A stretch of DNA of 64,000 nt. Origin: Sphingobacteriales bacterium 16-39-50. GTDB lineage: Bacteria; Bacteroidota; Bacteroidia; Sphingobacteriales; Sphingobacteriaceae. This document shows, one piece after another, positions 26,549 through 34,801 of this stretch (position 1 is its first letter; each line of letters begins with the position of its first letter). A program made the position numbers and the translations under genes. The notes beneath the pieces were generated by a model. The model searched no databases. It saw only the letters and a list, made by a program, of their open reading frames with translations, and was not told the origin of the DNA. The stretch spans positions 124,001 to 188,000 of the forward strand of contig NCHA01000005.1 of NCBI GenBank assembly GCA_002257025.1, given 5' to 3'.

Positions 26549-29005
26549 TCAGAATTTATTGGCACCAACGTGCACAATATCTGCAAACACACCAGCAGCT
26601 GTAACTTCGGCACCGGCACCCGGACCTTTAACCACCATTGGCCTTTCTTTATAGCGATCGGTAATGAATGAAATGATATTATCACTTCCTGACAAAGCAT
26701 AAAAAGGATGTGCATCGTCAACCATCTGAAGCCCGATCTTTACTTTGCCATTCTCTAGTTTACCAATATATCTAAGTACTTTTTTTTCATTTTCCGCCTG
26801 CTTTTTCATGTCTTCAAAAAAGCTATTCTCTGCCTGCAATGTCTTATAAAAATCATCCACAGTCTCCGCATTGAGGCATGATTCAGGAAGCATGCTTTTA
26901 ATCTCTACATCTGCCGCTTCAAGCTCATAACCGGCATCACGTGCAAGAATCAGCATCTTTCTCATAAAATCAGTACCGCGAAGGTCATCACGGGGATCAG
27001 GTTCAGTATAGCCCTTCTCCTGTGCTTGCTTCACAATATCATGAAATGTGATATCGCCTTTATAGTTATTAAAAATGTAAGAAATGGTTCCTGAAAGTAT
27101 CGCTTCAATACTCAAAATCCGATCTCCGCTAATCATCAGGTCTTTTAAGGTCTTCACGATAGGAAGGCCCGCTCCAACATTGGTTTCATAGAAGAAATCT
27201 ACTCCATGGAGTCTTGCAGTATCCCTGAACAGCTTGTACTGTCCGAAAGAAGAAGAATTACCAATCTTATTGCAGGTTACAATAGAAATATTTGAGCTGA
27301 ATATCTCATGGTAAAACTCAATGGGCTTTAAACTTGCTGTATTATCTGCAAAAATACAGTTTGGAAGATTCATTGATTTCATTCTCTCTACAAAATGCGA
27401 AAGATCAGCCGGCTCACCTTCCTTCTGCAACGTGTCCTGCCAGTTTTCAAGTTCAATACCTTCTGCATCAAAGAACATCTTACGGGTATTACCGATACCG
27501 ACAACTTTGATCTGTATTCCATTATGTTTCTGAAGGAAATCCTTATGCTCCAATAATTGTTTGAACAAAGTAGTTCCAATATTTCCGGTTCCGAGACAGA
27601 ACACATGTAAGGTTTTATTCAACTCAACGAAGAAGGCATCATGAACCGCGTTGAGACCCTTATTTAAATCTTCCCTTGAGATCACAACCGAAATATTGTA
27701 TTCTGAAGATCCCTGGGCTATTGCCCTGACATTTATCCCATTACGTCCCAAAGCGTGAAAAAGCTTTCCGGATATCCCGGGAGTCTGTTTCATGTTTTCT
27801 CCGACGATGGCGAGTACCGAAAGACCCTGCTCAAAAACAGGTGCTTCGATCTTTTTAGCAAGCAGCTCCAGCTCAAATTCCTGCCCGATCAAATGCTGTG
27901 CTCTTGCCGCATCAGAAGGGTGTATTGCAAAAGTGATGCTGTGTTCTGAAGAAGACTGGGTGATCAGAATAACATTGATCTGCTCACGTGCCAGCAGGGA
28001 AAATAATCGGCCACTGAATCCTGCCTTTCCAACCATACCACTGCCTTCAATATTGATAATACTAATATCATTAATTGAAGAAATTCCCTTTATTGCCAGA
28101 CCCGAATTTTCGCAATCATGTTTGATTACAGAACCCGGAAATTCTGGTTCGAAAGTATTCCGGATTACAATCGGAATTTTCTTCATGAAGGCGGGAATCA
28201 TTGTTGGCGGGTATATAACTTTTGCTCCAAAGAATGAGAGCTCCATTGCCTCGGTATAGGAAAGTTCAGGTAATGAAAATGCCTTTTTTACCATTCTGGG
28301 ATCTGCAGTCATCATTCCATTCACATCGGTCCAGATCTCAATCTCCTCTGCATTCAGGGCTGAGCCAAAGATAGCAGCAGTATAATCGCTTCCGCCTCTA
28401 CCCAGCGTGGTTATTCTTCCCTCATCATTACTTGCAATGAAACCGGTAACAAACAGCATTTTACCCTTATTTGAATTGTAGCAATCTCTGATAAGAAGCT
28501 CTGTGAGTTCCATATTCACTCTAGCCTGTCCAAAAGAACTATCTGTTTTAATCACATCTGCAGCATTCACATAAACATCCTCATCCGATTTCTGTCCGGC
28601 GATCTTACTGATCATAAATGTTGAACAACGCTCTCCGTAACTAAGAACCAGATCTCGGGTACGCGGAGTCAGTTCGCGAAGGATTAATACCCCCTGCAAA
28701 AGATCTTCCAGTTCGTTGAACAGGATACGAAGTTTTGTAAATACAGGATTCTGTCTGGGTACGGCTAATAGTTCCTTGATCACATCAAAATGACGTTCTT
28801 CAAGCTCCTTTAATTCGTTACTGAAAGTTCCACCTTGCGCAGCCTTATCTGCCATTGACGACAAAAGATTCGTGACCCCGCTCATAGCCGAAAGGACAAT
28901 AACCGGATTCCCCGATTGCTTCTGCTCCTTTTCAATGATCTGCAATAATTTACTGATCGATTCAACCGATCCAACTGAGGTTCCCCCGAACTTTAAAATT
29001 TTCAT
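26549..29005 (-). CDS. thrA: Bifunctional aspartokinase/homoserine dehydrogenase
   Basis: An 818-residue fusion catalysing the first and third steps from aspartate to homoserine. The aspartokinase half has MKILKFGGTSVGSV, TLGRGGSDYTAA and ACT-type regulatory segments (INVILITQSSSEHSITFA; GINVRAIAQGSSEYNISVV), the usual site of threonine feedback. The homoserine dehydrogenase half starts near residue 465 with FCLGTGNIGTTLF and contains VTCNKIGNSS, ETNVGAGLPIVKTLKDL and ILSGTISYIFNNY. Length matches E. coli ThrA. It is preceded by a threonine-rich leader and attenuator. Confidence 0.97.
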   Translation of the reverse strand: MKILKFGGTSVGSVESISKLLQIIEKEQKQSGNPVIVLSAMSGVTNLLSSMADKAAQGGTFSNELKELEERHFDVIKELLAVPRQNPVFTKLRILFNELEDLLQGVLILRELTPRTRDLVLSYGERCSTFMISKIAGQKSDEDVYVNAADVIKTDSSFGQARVNMELTELLIRDCYNSNKGKMLFVTGFIASNDEGRITTLGRGGSDYTAAIFGSALNAEEIEIWTDVNGMMTADPRMVKKAFSLPELSYTEAMELSFFGAKVIYPPTMIPAFMKKIPIVIRNTFEPEFPGSVIKHDCENSGLAIKGISSINDISIINIEGSGMVGKAGFSGRLFSLLAREQINVILITQSSSEHSITFAIHPSDAARAQHLIGQEFELELLAKKIEAPVFEQGLSVLAIVGENMKQTPGISGKLFHALGRNGINVRAIAQGSSEYNISVVISREDLNKGLNAVHDAFFVELNKTLHVFCLGTGNIGTTLFKQLLEHKDFLQKHNGIQIKVVGIGNTRKMFFDAEGIELENWQDTLQKEGEPADLSHFVERMKSMNLPNCIFADNTASLKPIEFYHEIFSSNISIVTCNKIGNSSSFGQYKLFRDTARLHGVDFFYETNVGAGLPIVKTLKDLMISGDRILSIEAILSGTISYIFNNYKGDITFHDIVKQAQEKGYTEPDPRDDLRGTDFMRKMLILARDAGYELEAADVEIKSMLPESCLNAETVDDFYKTLQAENSFFEDMKKQAENEKKVLRYIGKLENGKVKIGLQMVDDAHPFYALSGSDNIISFITDRYKERPMVVKGPGAGAEVTAAGVFADIVHVGANKF

Positions 29006-29061
29006 TAGTATATACTTGTTTATATTCCCGCATACGCGGGATTCTTTGAATTTTTATAAAA

Positions 29062-29098
29062 AAAAACGCCTTCCCCTTTGTCGGAGGAAGGCGTTTTT
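29062..29098 (-). terminator. Attenuator terminator hairpin of the thr operon
   Basis: A 13-bp stem: on the minus strand AAAAACGCCTTCC (from 29098 to 29086) pairs with GGAAGGCGTTTTT (29074 to 29062), with an 11-base loop, followed by a run of nine T residues (29066-29058). It lies between the leader peptide and thrA. The 5' arm (29084-29091) can instead pair with GGGGAAGG of the leader mRNA (29139-29132), giving a plausible antiterminator. This is the layout of classical ribosome-mediated attenuation. Confidence 0.88.
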
Positions 29099-29115
29099 GA
29101 TGTTTTATGTTAAAT

Positions 29116-29193
29116 TTACACCATACATTTACCTTCCCCAAGCATCAGCGTGGTGGTGGTAGTTGTTGTTGTGGTATAAAAAGTTGTAATCAT
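29116..29193 (-). CDS. thrL: Threonine-rich leader peptide of the thr operon
   Basis: A 25-residue open frame starting MITTFY, followed by nine consecutive threonine codons of mixed type (ACC, ACA, ACT, ACG) and ending LMLGEGKCMV. Eleven of 25 residues are Thr. It lies upstream of thrA on the same strand, followed by a terminator hairpin. Such leaders make ribosomes pause when charged tRNA-Thr is scarce, which favours the antiterminator and lets transcription continue into thrA. Mixed Thr codons and exact placement make chance unlikely. The peptide itself probably has no function. A weak TTTG/TATTTACG promoter pair lies upstream. Confidence 0.88.
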   Translation of the reverse strand: MITTFYTTTTTTTTTLMLGEGKCMV

Positions 29194-29347
29194 TTCTTTT
29201 TTATTGTGGCGTAAATAACGGTTTTAATTTTTGAATTCGCAAATTCTTGTGAATTTATTTTAGATAAACAATATTTTTTGCCAAAACGATAATAAATAGG
29301 CTATATAATTATTGATAATGCAATCAAGGAGTATCTTTAGCAATTAA

Positions 29348-30268
29348 ATGCAGGGACTAGTTATAAAATCAACAGGAAGCTGGTATGAAGTTCAAACCGA
29401 TGAGGGAAGGGCCATAAAATGTCGTATTAAGGGTAAGTTTCGAACGCTGGATATTAAAACTACTAATCCCGTAGCTGTAGGCGACCGTGTCACAGTGGAG
29501 CCGGAACCTGATCAGGAAACCGGGCTGATCACTGAACTTGAGCCAAGAAAGAATTATATTATCCGTAAGTCTGTTAATCTGTCAAAGCAGGCACAGATTA
29601 TTGCAGCCAATTTAGACCAGGCTTTTCTGATTGTTACCCTGGCTTCTCCCCGAACTTCGCTGGGATTTATCGACCGCTTCCTGGTCACTGCCGAAGCCTA
29701 TGACATTCCGGCGAAATTGATATTTAATAAACTTGACCTGTTTAGTGCTGAAGGTCTGGAGATTTTAAGCCAATATCAGTCCATTTATGAACAAGCCGGG
29801 TACCCTTGCTACAGTGTATCGGCATTAAAAGCAACCAATCTTGATCAGTTAAGGGAACTGTTGAAAGATAAGGTTACACTGGTCAGTGGTCACTCTGGTG
29901 TTGGAAAATCAACGCTGATTAATGCCTTACTACCGGGCTATGAACTTAAAACAGGTGACATCTCTGATTGGAGTGATAAGGGAAAGCATACCACAACTTT
30001 TGCTGAAATGTTTAAGCTGCCTTTCGGCGGATATCTGATTGATACACCCGGGATACGTGAACTCGGTGTTTTCGATATTGAGAAACAGGAACTCGGTCGC
30101 TTGTTTCCCGAGATCAGAAAGCTGATGGATGATTGCCGCTTTAACAATTGCAGGCATATAAATGAACCGGGATGTGCGGTATTAGAAGCTTTGGAAGAAG
30201 GGGGACTTGAACCGTCCAGGTACGATAGCTATTTAAGCATATACAACAACAACGACACAAGAGCATAA
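29348..30268 (+). CDS. rsgA: Ribosome small-subunit biogenesis GTPase
   Basis: A 306-residue circularly permuted GTPase that helps mature the 30S subunit. An N-terminal OB fold (VQTDEGRAIKCRIKGKFR) precedes the permuted G motifs: NKLDL (127-131), then GHSGVGKS (181-188), then DTPG (232-235). A C-terminal zinc site follows with C263, C268, H270 and C276. It is complete and of usual length. It is divergent from the thr leader and probably co-transcribed with dtd, which starts 1 base after its stop. TATCTTTAG about 15 bases upstream resembles a -7 promoter element. Confidence 0.95.
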   Translation: MQGLVIKSTGSWYEVQTDEGRAIKCRIKGKFRTLDIKTTNPVAVGDRVTVEPEPDQETGLITELEPRKNYIIRKSVNLSKQAQIIAANLDQAFLIVTLASPRTSLGFIDRFLVTAEAYDIPAKLIFNKLDLFSAEGLEILSQYQSIYEQAGYPCYSVSALKATNLDQLRELLKDKVTLVSGHSGVGKSTLINALLPGYELKTGDISDWSDKGKHTTTFAEMFKLPFGGYLIDTPGIRELGVFDIEKQELGRLFPEIRKLMDDCRFNNCRHINEPGCAVLEALEEGGLEPSRYDSYLSIYNNNDTRA

Positions 30269-30269
30269 G

Positions 30270-30722
30270 ATGAGAGCAATAATTCAGCGGGTTAGCAGCG
30301 CGTCATGCAGTATTAAGGGAAAGATCAGTGGTGAAATTGGGATCGGATTTATGATTCTGCTGGGTATTGAAGATAGCGATACGGATGAAGATCTGAGCTG
30401 GCTGGCGCAGAAGATCAGTAACATGAGGATATTTTCGGATGAGAACGGTTTGATGAATAAAGCTTTGGCTGATGTTCAGGGGAATATTTTGCTTGTCAGT
30501 CAGTTTACCCTGTTCGCCTCTACAAAAAAAGGAAATCGCCCCGGATTTACGCGGTCTGCAAAGCCAGATTTTGCCATTCCATTGTATGAAAAAATGATCA
30601 GCGAGCTGGGGCAACTTATCGGGACAAAAATCCAGACCGGAGTTTTTGGTGCTGACATGCAGATCAGCCTGGTTAATGATGGCCCGGTAACTATAATCAT
30701 GGATACCAAATCAAGAGAATAA
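30270..30722 (+). CDS. dtd: D-aminoacyl-tRNA deacylase
   Basis: A 150-residue proofreading enzyme that removes D-amino acids wrongly attached to tRNA, also called D-Tyr-tRNA(Tyr) deacylase. MRAIIQRVSSASCSI at the N-terminus is characteristic, as are LVSQFTLFASTKKGNRPGF and the cross-subunit Gly-Pro motif in VNDGPVTIIMD. The family usually forms a homodimer. It starts 1 base after the rsgA stop, and the MazG-like gene follows 17 bases on, making a three-gene unit. Confidence 0.95.
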   Translation: MRAIIQRVSSASCSIKGKISGEIGIGFMILLGIEDSDTDEDLSWLAQKISNMRIFSDENGLMNKALADVQGNILLVSQFTLFASTKKGNRPGFTRSAKPDFAIPLYEKMISELGQLIGTKIQTGVFGADMQISLVNDGPVTIIMDTKSRE

Positions 30723-30739
30723 GTTTAAAAATAATTCTG

Positions 30740-31066
30740 ATGACAATACAGGAAGCACAGGAAAACGTTGACCAGTGGATCAAAACAACCGGGGTTCGCT
30801 ATTTTAATGAATTAACCAATACCGCTATCCTGATGGAGGAAGTTGGTGAGGTTGCCCGAATCATGGCAAGAAAATATGGGGAACAATCCTTCAAAAAATC
30901 AGATGAAGGGCATGATCTGGGGGATGAATTAGCTGATGTGCTGTTTGTTCTGATCTGCCTGGCTAATCAAACGGGTGTGAATCTGACCGATGCGCTCGGG
31001 AAAAATATGGAGAAGAAAAATATCAGGGATGCAGACAGGCATAAGAATAATGAAAAGCTGAAATAA
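30740..31066 (+). CDS. MazG-like nucleotide pyrophosphohydrolase
   Basis: A 108-residue all-helical protein of the MazG/dUTPase superfamily. The metal-binding motif is clear: EEVGEVARIMARKYGEQ followed by LGDELADVLFVLICLA, the EExxE and ExxD acidic pairs on two helices. These enzymes cleave nucleoside triphosphates to monophosphates; the exact substrate is not predictable. Single-domain length is typical of this subgroup. Third gene of the rsgA-dtd run and probably a housekeeping NTP sanitiser. Confidence 0.88.
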   Translation: MTIQEAQENVDQWIKTTGVRYFNELTNTAILMEEVGEVARIMARKYGEQSFKKSDEGHDLGDELADVLFVLICLANQTGVNLTDALGKNMEKKNIRDADRHKNNEKLK

Positions 31067-31379
31067 GGCTCCAGCCAGTGTCCAAAACTAGATAAGGACC
31101 ACTGCAGTGGTAGATTTAAAGGATAAAGGATGCAACAAAATGATCCAGTTTTTAAACGCATCAAATCAATGAATTTAGAAATGAAGTCCTAACAAATTAA
31201 CCATTCAAAAATTTATTGAGGCCCTTCGATTTAATTTGTACTATTTCCCAATCAAGACTCTGCTTTAGCCTTTTACTCATAAAAACATCTCATTAAGACA
31301 AGGTCTTTCAATTAATTCTACCTTGGTAAAGAATTTCAATGTCTTAAGGATGGGCGGATATGCCACAATTAAAATGACC

Positions 31380-32201
31380 ATGGCAAAGAATAAAACAATA
31401 ACTGTAAAAGGAACAGAAATTACAATTATTCAATACAAAGACACCGATTATTTATCAATGACCAATATGGTCAGAAATTTTGAAGATGGGCTTGTGCTCA
31501 TCGAAAAATGGCTTAGAAATAAAAACACTATTGAATTTATTGGTATTTGGGAGCAAATAAATAACCCTGTTTTTAATTCCCCCGAATTCGAGGGAATTAA
31601 AAACGAAGCGGGACTAAACCGATTTTCACTTTCGGTAAAGAAATGGATTGAAAAAACAAATGCAATCGGACTGATTGCAAAAACAGGTAGATATGGCAGT
31701 GGAACTTTTGCACATAAAGATATTGCTTTTGAATTTGGAAGCTGGCTAAGTGCAGAATTTAAGCTATACCTCATTAAAGAATTCCAACGCCTTAAAGAAG
31801 ATGAAAACGATCGTTTAAAATTAGAATGGAATCTGTGTCGGACATTGACAAAAATAAACTACCACATCCATACTGATGCCATCAAGGACACCCGAATTCC
31901 TGCAACTCTAACAAATGAAAAAATAAATTTTGTTTATGCAGATGAAGCGGATCTGCTGAATATGGCATTGTTTGGCATGACTGCAAAACAGTGGAGAGAT
32001 ATGAACCCAAAAGCGGAAGGCAATATTCGGGATTATGCAAATATTAACCAGTTGGTTGTTTTGAGTAATATAGAAAGCATCAATGCTGTTTTAATTCGAA
32101 AGGGTTGCAATCAAAGCGAGAGATTGAAACAGCTGAATGAAATTGCTATCTCCCAAATAAAATCATTATTGGGGATTAAAAAATTGAATAAGTTGAAATA
32201 G
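31380..32201 (+). CDS. KilA-N domain protein
   Basis: A KilA-N domain protein of about 273 residues; I start at the ATG giving MAKNKTITVKG, though in-frame upstream starts exist at 31374 and 31323. The domain spans roughly the first 130 residues: IIQYKDTDYLSMTNMVRNFE, LIEKWLRNKNTIEFIGIWE, TGRYGSGTFAHKDIAFEFGSWLSAEFKLYLIKEFQ. KilA-N is a DNA-binding domain of phages and large DNA viruses, also scattered in bacterial accessory DNA. The C-terminal part is helical and unassigned. Lying alone between housekeeping genes, it is probably an acquired gene. Confidence 0.85.
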   Translation: MAKNKTITVKGTEITIIQYKDTDYLSMTNMVRNFEDGLVLIEKWLRNKNTIEFIGIWEQINNPVFNSPEFEGIKNEAGLNRFSLSVKKWIEKTNAIGLIAKTGRYGSGTFAHKDIAFEFGSWLSAEFKLYLIKEFQRLKEDENDRLKLEWNLCRTLTKINYHIHTDAIKDTRIPATLTNEKINFVYADEADLLNMALFGMTAKQWRDMNPKAEGNIRDYANINQLVVLSNIESINAVLIRKGCNQSERLKQLNEIAISQIKSLLGIKKLNKLK

Positions 32202-32243
32202 TGTTTAAATCTTATAATACTTTCTCAGCATTTTAAGGGGCTT

Positions 32244-32276
32244 AAGGCTGACAGGGTTTAAAACCCTGTCAGCCTT
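32244..32276. terminator. Bidirectional terminator palindrome between KilA-N gene and comB
   Basis: A 16-bp stem around a single centre base at 32260: AAGGCTGACAGGGTTT and AAACCCTGTCAGCCTT. It lies in a convergent gap and overlaps the comB stop codon. The core matches the metF/thrC palindrome at 24196-24230. Confidence 0.75.
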
Positions 32277-32992
32277 TATATGATCATTTTAACCAGTCTC
32301 TCACCGTCAAGAACCGGAATTCCTTTAGTGATATTCAGGTTCAGACAAAACTTAATATCTTCCTCAATACCCAGCTTTTTCAAACGCTCACTGTGTGAAG
32401 TCTTCTTCAGATAGGTGTTAAGATCATCCTTTGCCATAATATACAGGTCTTCGGAAGCAATACCTGCATCATCCAAAGCATAATTTTCCTCCCTGAGGTA
32501 ATGAACTACCCCCCCTGCAAATAAAGTATCTTCCAGATTAACCTTATCCTTCCATCCTGAACATAGTAACAGAACATCATTGGGCTGAGCTTTTAGCCAG
32601 TCACAGAGAGCTGCAAGGTTTAAAAAGGAACCTATCACAATTTTATGGGCTCCACGTGACATGTTAATAGCATGAGTGCCATTGGTTGTGGTCAATACAA
32701 TTGTTTTACCGCTCACCTTATCTTCAGTATATGAAAAAGGCGAATTACCAAAATCAAAACCATCTACTACCTCACCGTTACGCTCTGCAGCGAGCAGATA
32801 TTCAGAATGTCTGTAAGATTCACATGCCTCGATCGTCGCGACAGGAATGATTGATTCTGCCCCATTTTCAATACCGTAGCAAATTGATGAAGTTGCCCTG
32901 AAAATGTCAATTACAACAACAATACTTTGTGTAAAAACATGAAGGTGAAGCAGAGCAGGTGTGAGACAAACTTCGAGGTTACGTTTTTGCAT
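32276..32992 (-). CDS. comB: 2-phosphosulfolactate phosphatase family protein
   Basis: A 238-residue magnesium-dependent acid phosphatase of the ComB family, known for dephosphorylating 2-phospho-3-sulfolactate. Family text is visible in VVVIDIFRATSSICYGIENGAESIIPV, LLAAERNGEVVDGFDFGNSPF, TTTNGTHAI and LLCSGWKDKVNLEDTLFAGGVV. In methanogens this belongs to coenzyme M synthesis. In Bacteroidota the substrate is unclear; a link with sulfonate or sulfonolipid metabolism is conceivable but not shown. gcvT lies 20 bases upstream, so the two may share a transcript. Confidence 0.9.
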   Translation of the reverse strand: MQKRNLEVCLTPALLHLHVFTQSIVVVIDIFRATSSICYGIENGAESIIPVATIEACESYRHSEYLLAAERNGEVVDGFDFGNSPFSYTEDKVSGKTIVLTTTNGTHAINMSRGAHKIVIGSFLNLAALCDWLKAQPNDVLLLCSGWKDKVNLEDTLFAGGVVHYLREENYALDDAGIASEDLYIMAKDDLNTYLKKTSHSERLKKLGIEEDIKFCLNLNITKGIPVLDGERLVKMII

Positions 32993-33012
32993 TCTTTAGA
33001 AAGGGCTGATTA

Positions 33013-34089
33013 TTACTTAAAAGGCATTTTTACTACCCTTGCTAACACTTTATTATCTCTGATTTTTATATAGATATCTGTACCAACCTTTGAAAAGGCT
33101 GTTTTAACATAACCCATACCTATTCCCTTTTGAAGGCTTGGCGATTGAGTACCTGAAGTTACTTTACCAATTACAGTGCCAGTTGCATCCACGATCTCAT
33201 AATCATGACGTGGAATTCCTCTTTCGATCATTTCAAATCCAACCAGCTTTCGCTCAACTCCATTTTCTTTCTGAGCGGCAAGGTTTTCTGAATTGACAAA
33301 GTTCTTTGTGAATTTAGTGATCCAACCCAGGCCAGCTTCTATCGGAGAGGTTGAATCGTCAATATCATTTCCATAAAGGCAGAAACCCATCTCCAGTCGA
33401 AGAGTATCCCTTGCTGCAAGTCCGATAGGTTTGATCCCTAGAAGCTCTCCGGCTCTGAAAACCTCATTCCATATATGTTCAGAATCCTTTTTATCAAAAT
33501 ATAGTTCAAAGCCTCCAGCACCCGTATATCCTGTAGCAGATATCAGCACATTCTCTATCCCGGCAAATACACCTTTTTTAAATGTATAATAATCCATATC
33601 AGCCAGATTAACTTCCGTTAAGCTTTGCAGGGCTTCGGCAGCTTTCGGGCCCTGGACTGCCAGCAATGAAGTCTGATCTGAAATATTCTTCATGTCTACA
33701 GCGCCATTGTTGTACTTTGAAATCCATGCCCAGTCTTTATCAATATTTGAGGCATTTACAACCAGCATATAGGTTTTTTCATCTATGCGATAGACCAGCA
33801 AATCGTCAACTATTCCACCCTGCTCATTTGGAAGGCAGGAATACTGAACTTTACCGTCAAAAAGTGTAGAGGCATCATTTGAGCATACCCTTTGGATAAG
33901 ATCCAGTGCACCCTCCCCTTTCAGAATAAATTCGCCCATATGACTCACATCAAATACACCCACGCCATTTCTGACTGTTTCGTGCTCGATGTTAATCCCA
34001 CTGTATTGAACAGGCATATTAAATCCGGCAAAAGGCACCATTTTAGCACCAAGTGCAATATGGATATCATTTAAAGCAACACTTTTCAT
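33013..34089 (-). CDS. gcvT: Glycine cleavage system aminomethyltransferase (T protein)
   Basis: A 358-residue tetrahydrofolate-dependent aminomethyltransferase that takes the aminomethyl group from lipoylated H protein, releasing ammonia and methylene-THF. Characteristic segments: [67 protein letters not shown] and [19 protein letters not shown]. It is complete. Other glycine cleavage genes are not in the window. The one-carbon product feeds the same folate pool as metF and metH. Confidence 0.95.
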   Translation of the reverse strand: MKSVALNDIHIALGAKMVPFAGFNMPVQYSGINIEHETVRNGVGVFDVSHMGEFILKGEGALDLIQRVCSNDASTLFDGKVQYSCLPNEQGGIVDDLLVYRIDEKTYMLVVNASNIDKDWAWISKYNNGAVDMKNISDQTSLLAVQGPKAAEALQSLTEVNLADMDYYTFKKGVFAGIENVLISATGYTGAGGFELYFDKKDSEHIWNEVFRAGELLGIKPIGLAARDTLRLEMGFCLYGNDIDDSTSPIEAGLGWITKFTKNFVNSENLAAQKENGVERKLVGFEMIERGIPRHDYEIVDATGTVIGKVTSGTQSPSLQKGIGMGYVKTAFSKVGTDIYIKIRDNKVLARVVKMPFK

Positions 34090-34163
34090 TATTAAGGAGG
34101 TATTATTGATTGCGCCAAAAGTAATTAAAAACGATTAAAAGCTAAGGTATAATTTCAGGATAT

Positions 34164-34781
34164 TCAATTCTGCCCAGAAAATAATGCAAGTGTAAGCTGG
34201 GGGTCACTGATCCGGAAAGTTTTGCGATGGAAAGGCGAAAGGCCATAAGCAATAACTGCATTTCTGTGCTTAATAGTTGGGTAACCTTTATTGCTTTTCC
34301 AGTCATATTGAGGATATTCTCCTGCCAAATTAAGCATGTATTCATCCCGGTAGGTTTTGGCTAGAATTGATGCTGCTGCAATCGAATAATACTTACTGTC
34401 CCCTTTTATGATGCACTGATGAGCCAAATCCTCAAAGGGCTTAAATCTGTTTCCATCTATAATAATGAAGCCCGGGCGAATACTGAGTTGCCCAAGTGCA
34501 AGATGCATCGCTTTGATTGAAGCATTCAATATATTGATCTTGTCAATTTCTTCATGATCCACCGATGCCACGGCAAAGGCTATTGCTTCCCGCTCAACCA
34601 TATCGCGAAGTTGAAAACGATCTTTTTCATTTATTTTTTTTGAATCATTAAGCATAGGATGGGAAAAATTTTCAGGCAAAATTACGGCGGCTGCGAAAAC
34701 CGGACCGGCAAGGCATCCGCGTCCCGCCTCATCGCAGCCCGCTTCAATAAATTCCCTTTGAAAGTACGGTAGAAGCATCAT
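34164..34781 (-). CDS. rnhB: Ribonuclease HII
   Basis: A 205-residue RNase HII that nicks RNA in RNA/DNA duplexes, including single ribonucleotides. The active-site signature EAGCDEAGRGCLAGP (D17, E18) is at the N-terminus, with another acidic site in FIIIDGNRF and the family text YYSIAAASILAKTYRDEYM and WKSNKGYPTIKHRNAI-like segment. Length is usual. It is followed by a small gap to gcvT on the same strand and preceded after 20 bases by the PP2C-type gene. Confidence 0.95.
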   Translation of the reverse strand: MMLLPYFQREFIEAGCDEAGRGCLAGPVFAAAVILPENFSHPMLNDSKKINEKDRFQLRDMVEREAIAFAVASVDHEEIDKINILNASIKAMHLALGQLSIRPGFIIIDGNRFKPFEDLAHQCIIKGDSKYYSIAAASILAKTYRDEYMLNLAGEYPQYDWKSNKGYPTIKHRNAVIAYGLSPFHRKTFRISDPQLTLALFSGQN

Positions 34782-34801
34782 TTCTGTTTATAACGAAATC
34801 A

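Noticed and set aside
27792..28259. Long plus-strand frame inside thrA
   Set aside because: Antisense shadow of a conserved aspartokinase; codon pattern follows the real gene on the other strand.
31099..31110. Palindrome CCACTGCAGTGG upstream of the KilA-N gene
   Set aside because: Only 12 bases, single occurrence seen; no basis to name an operator.
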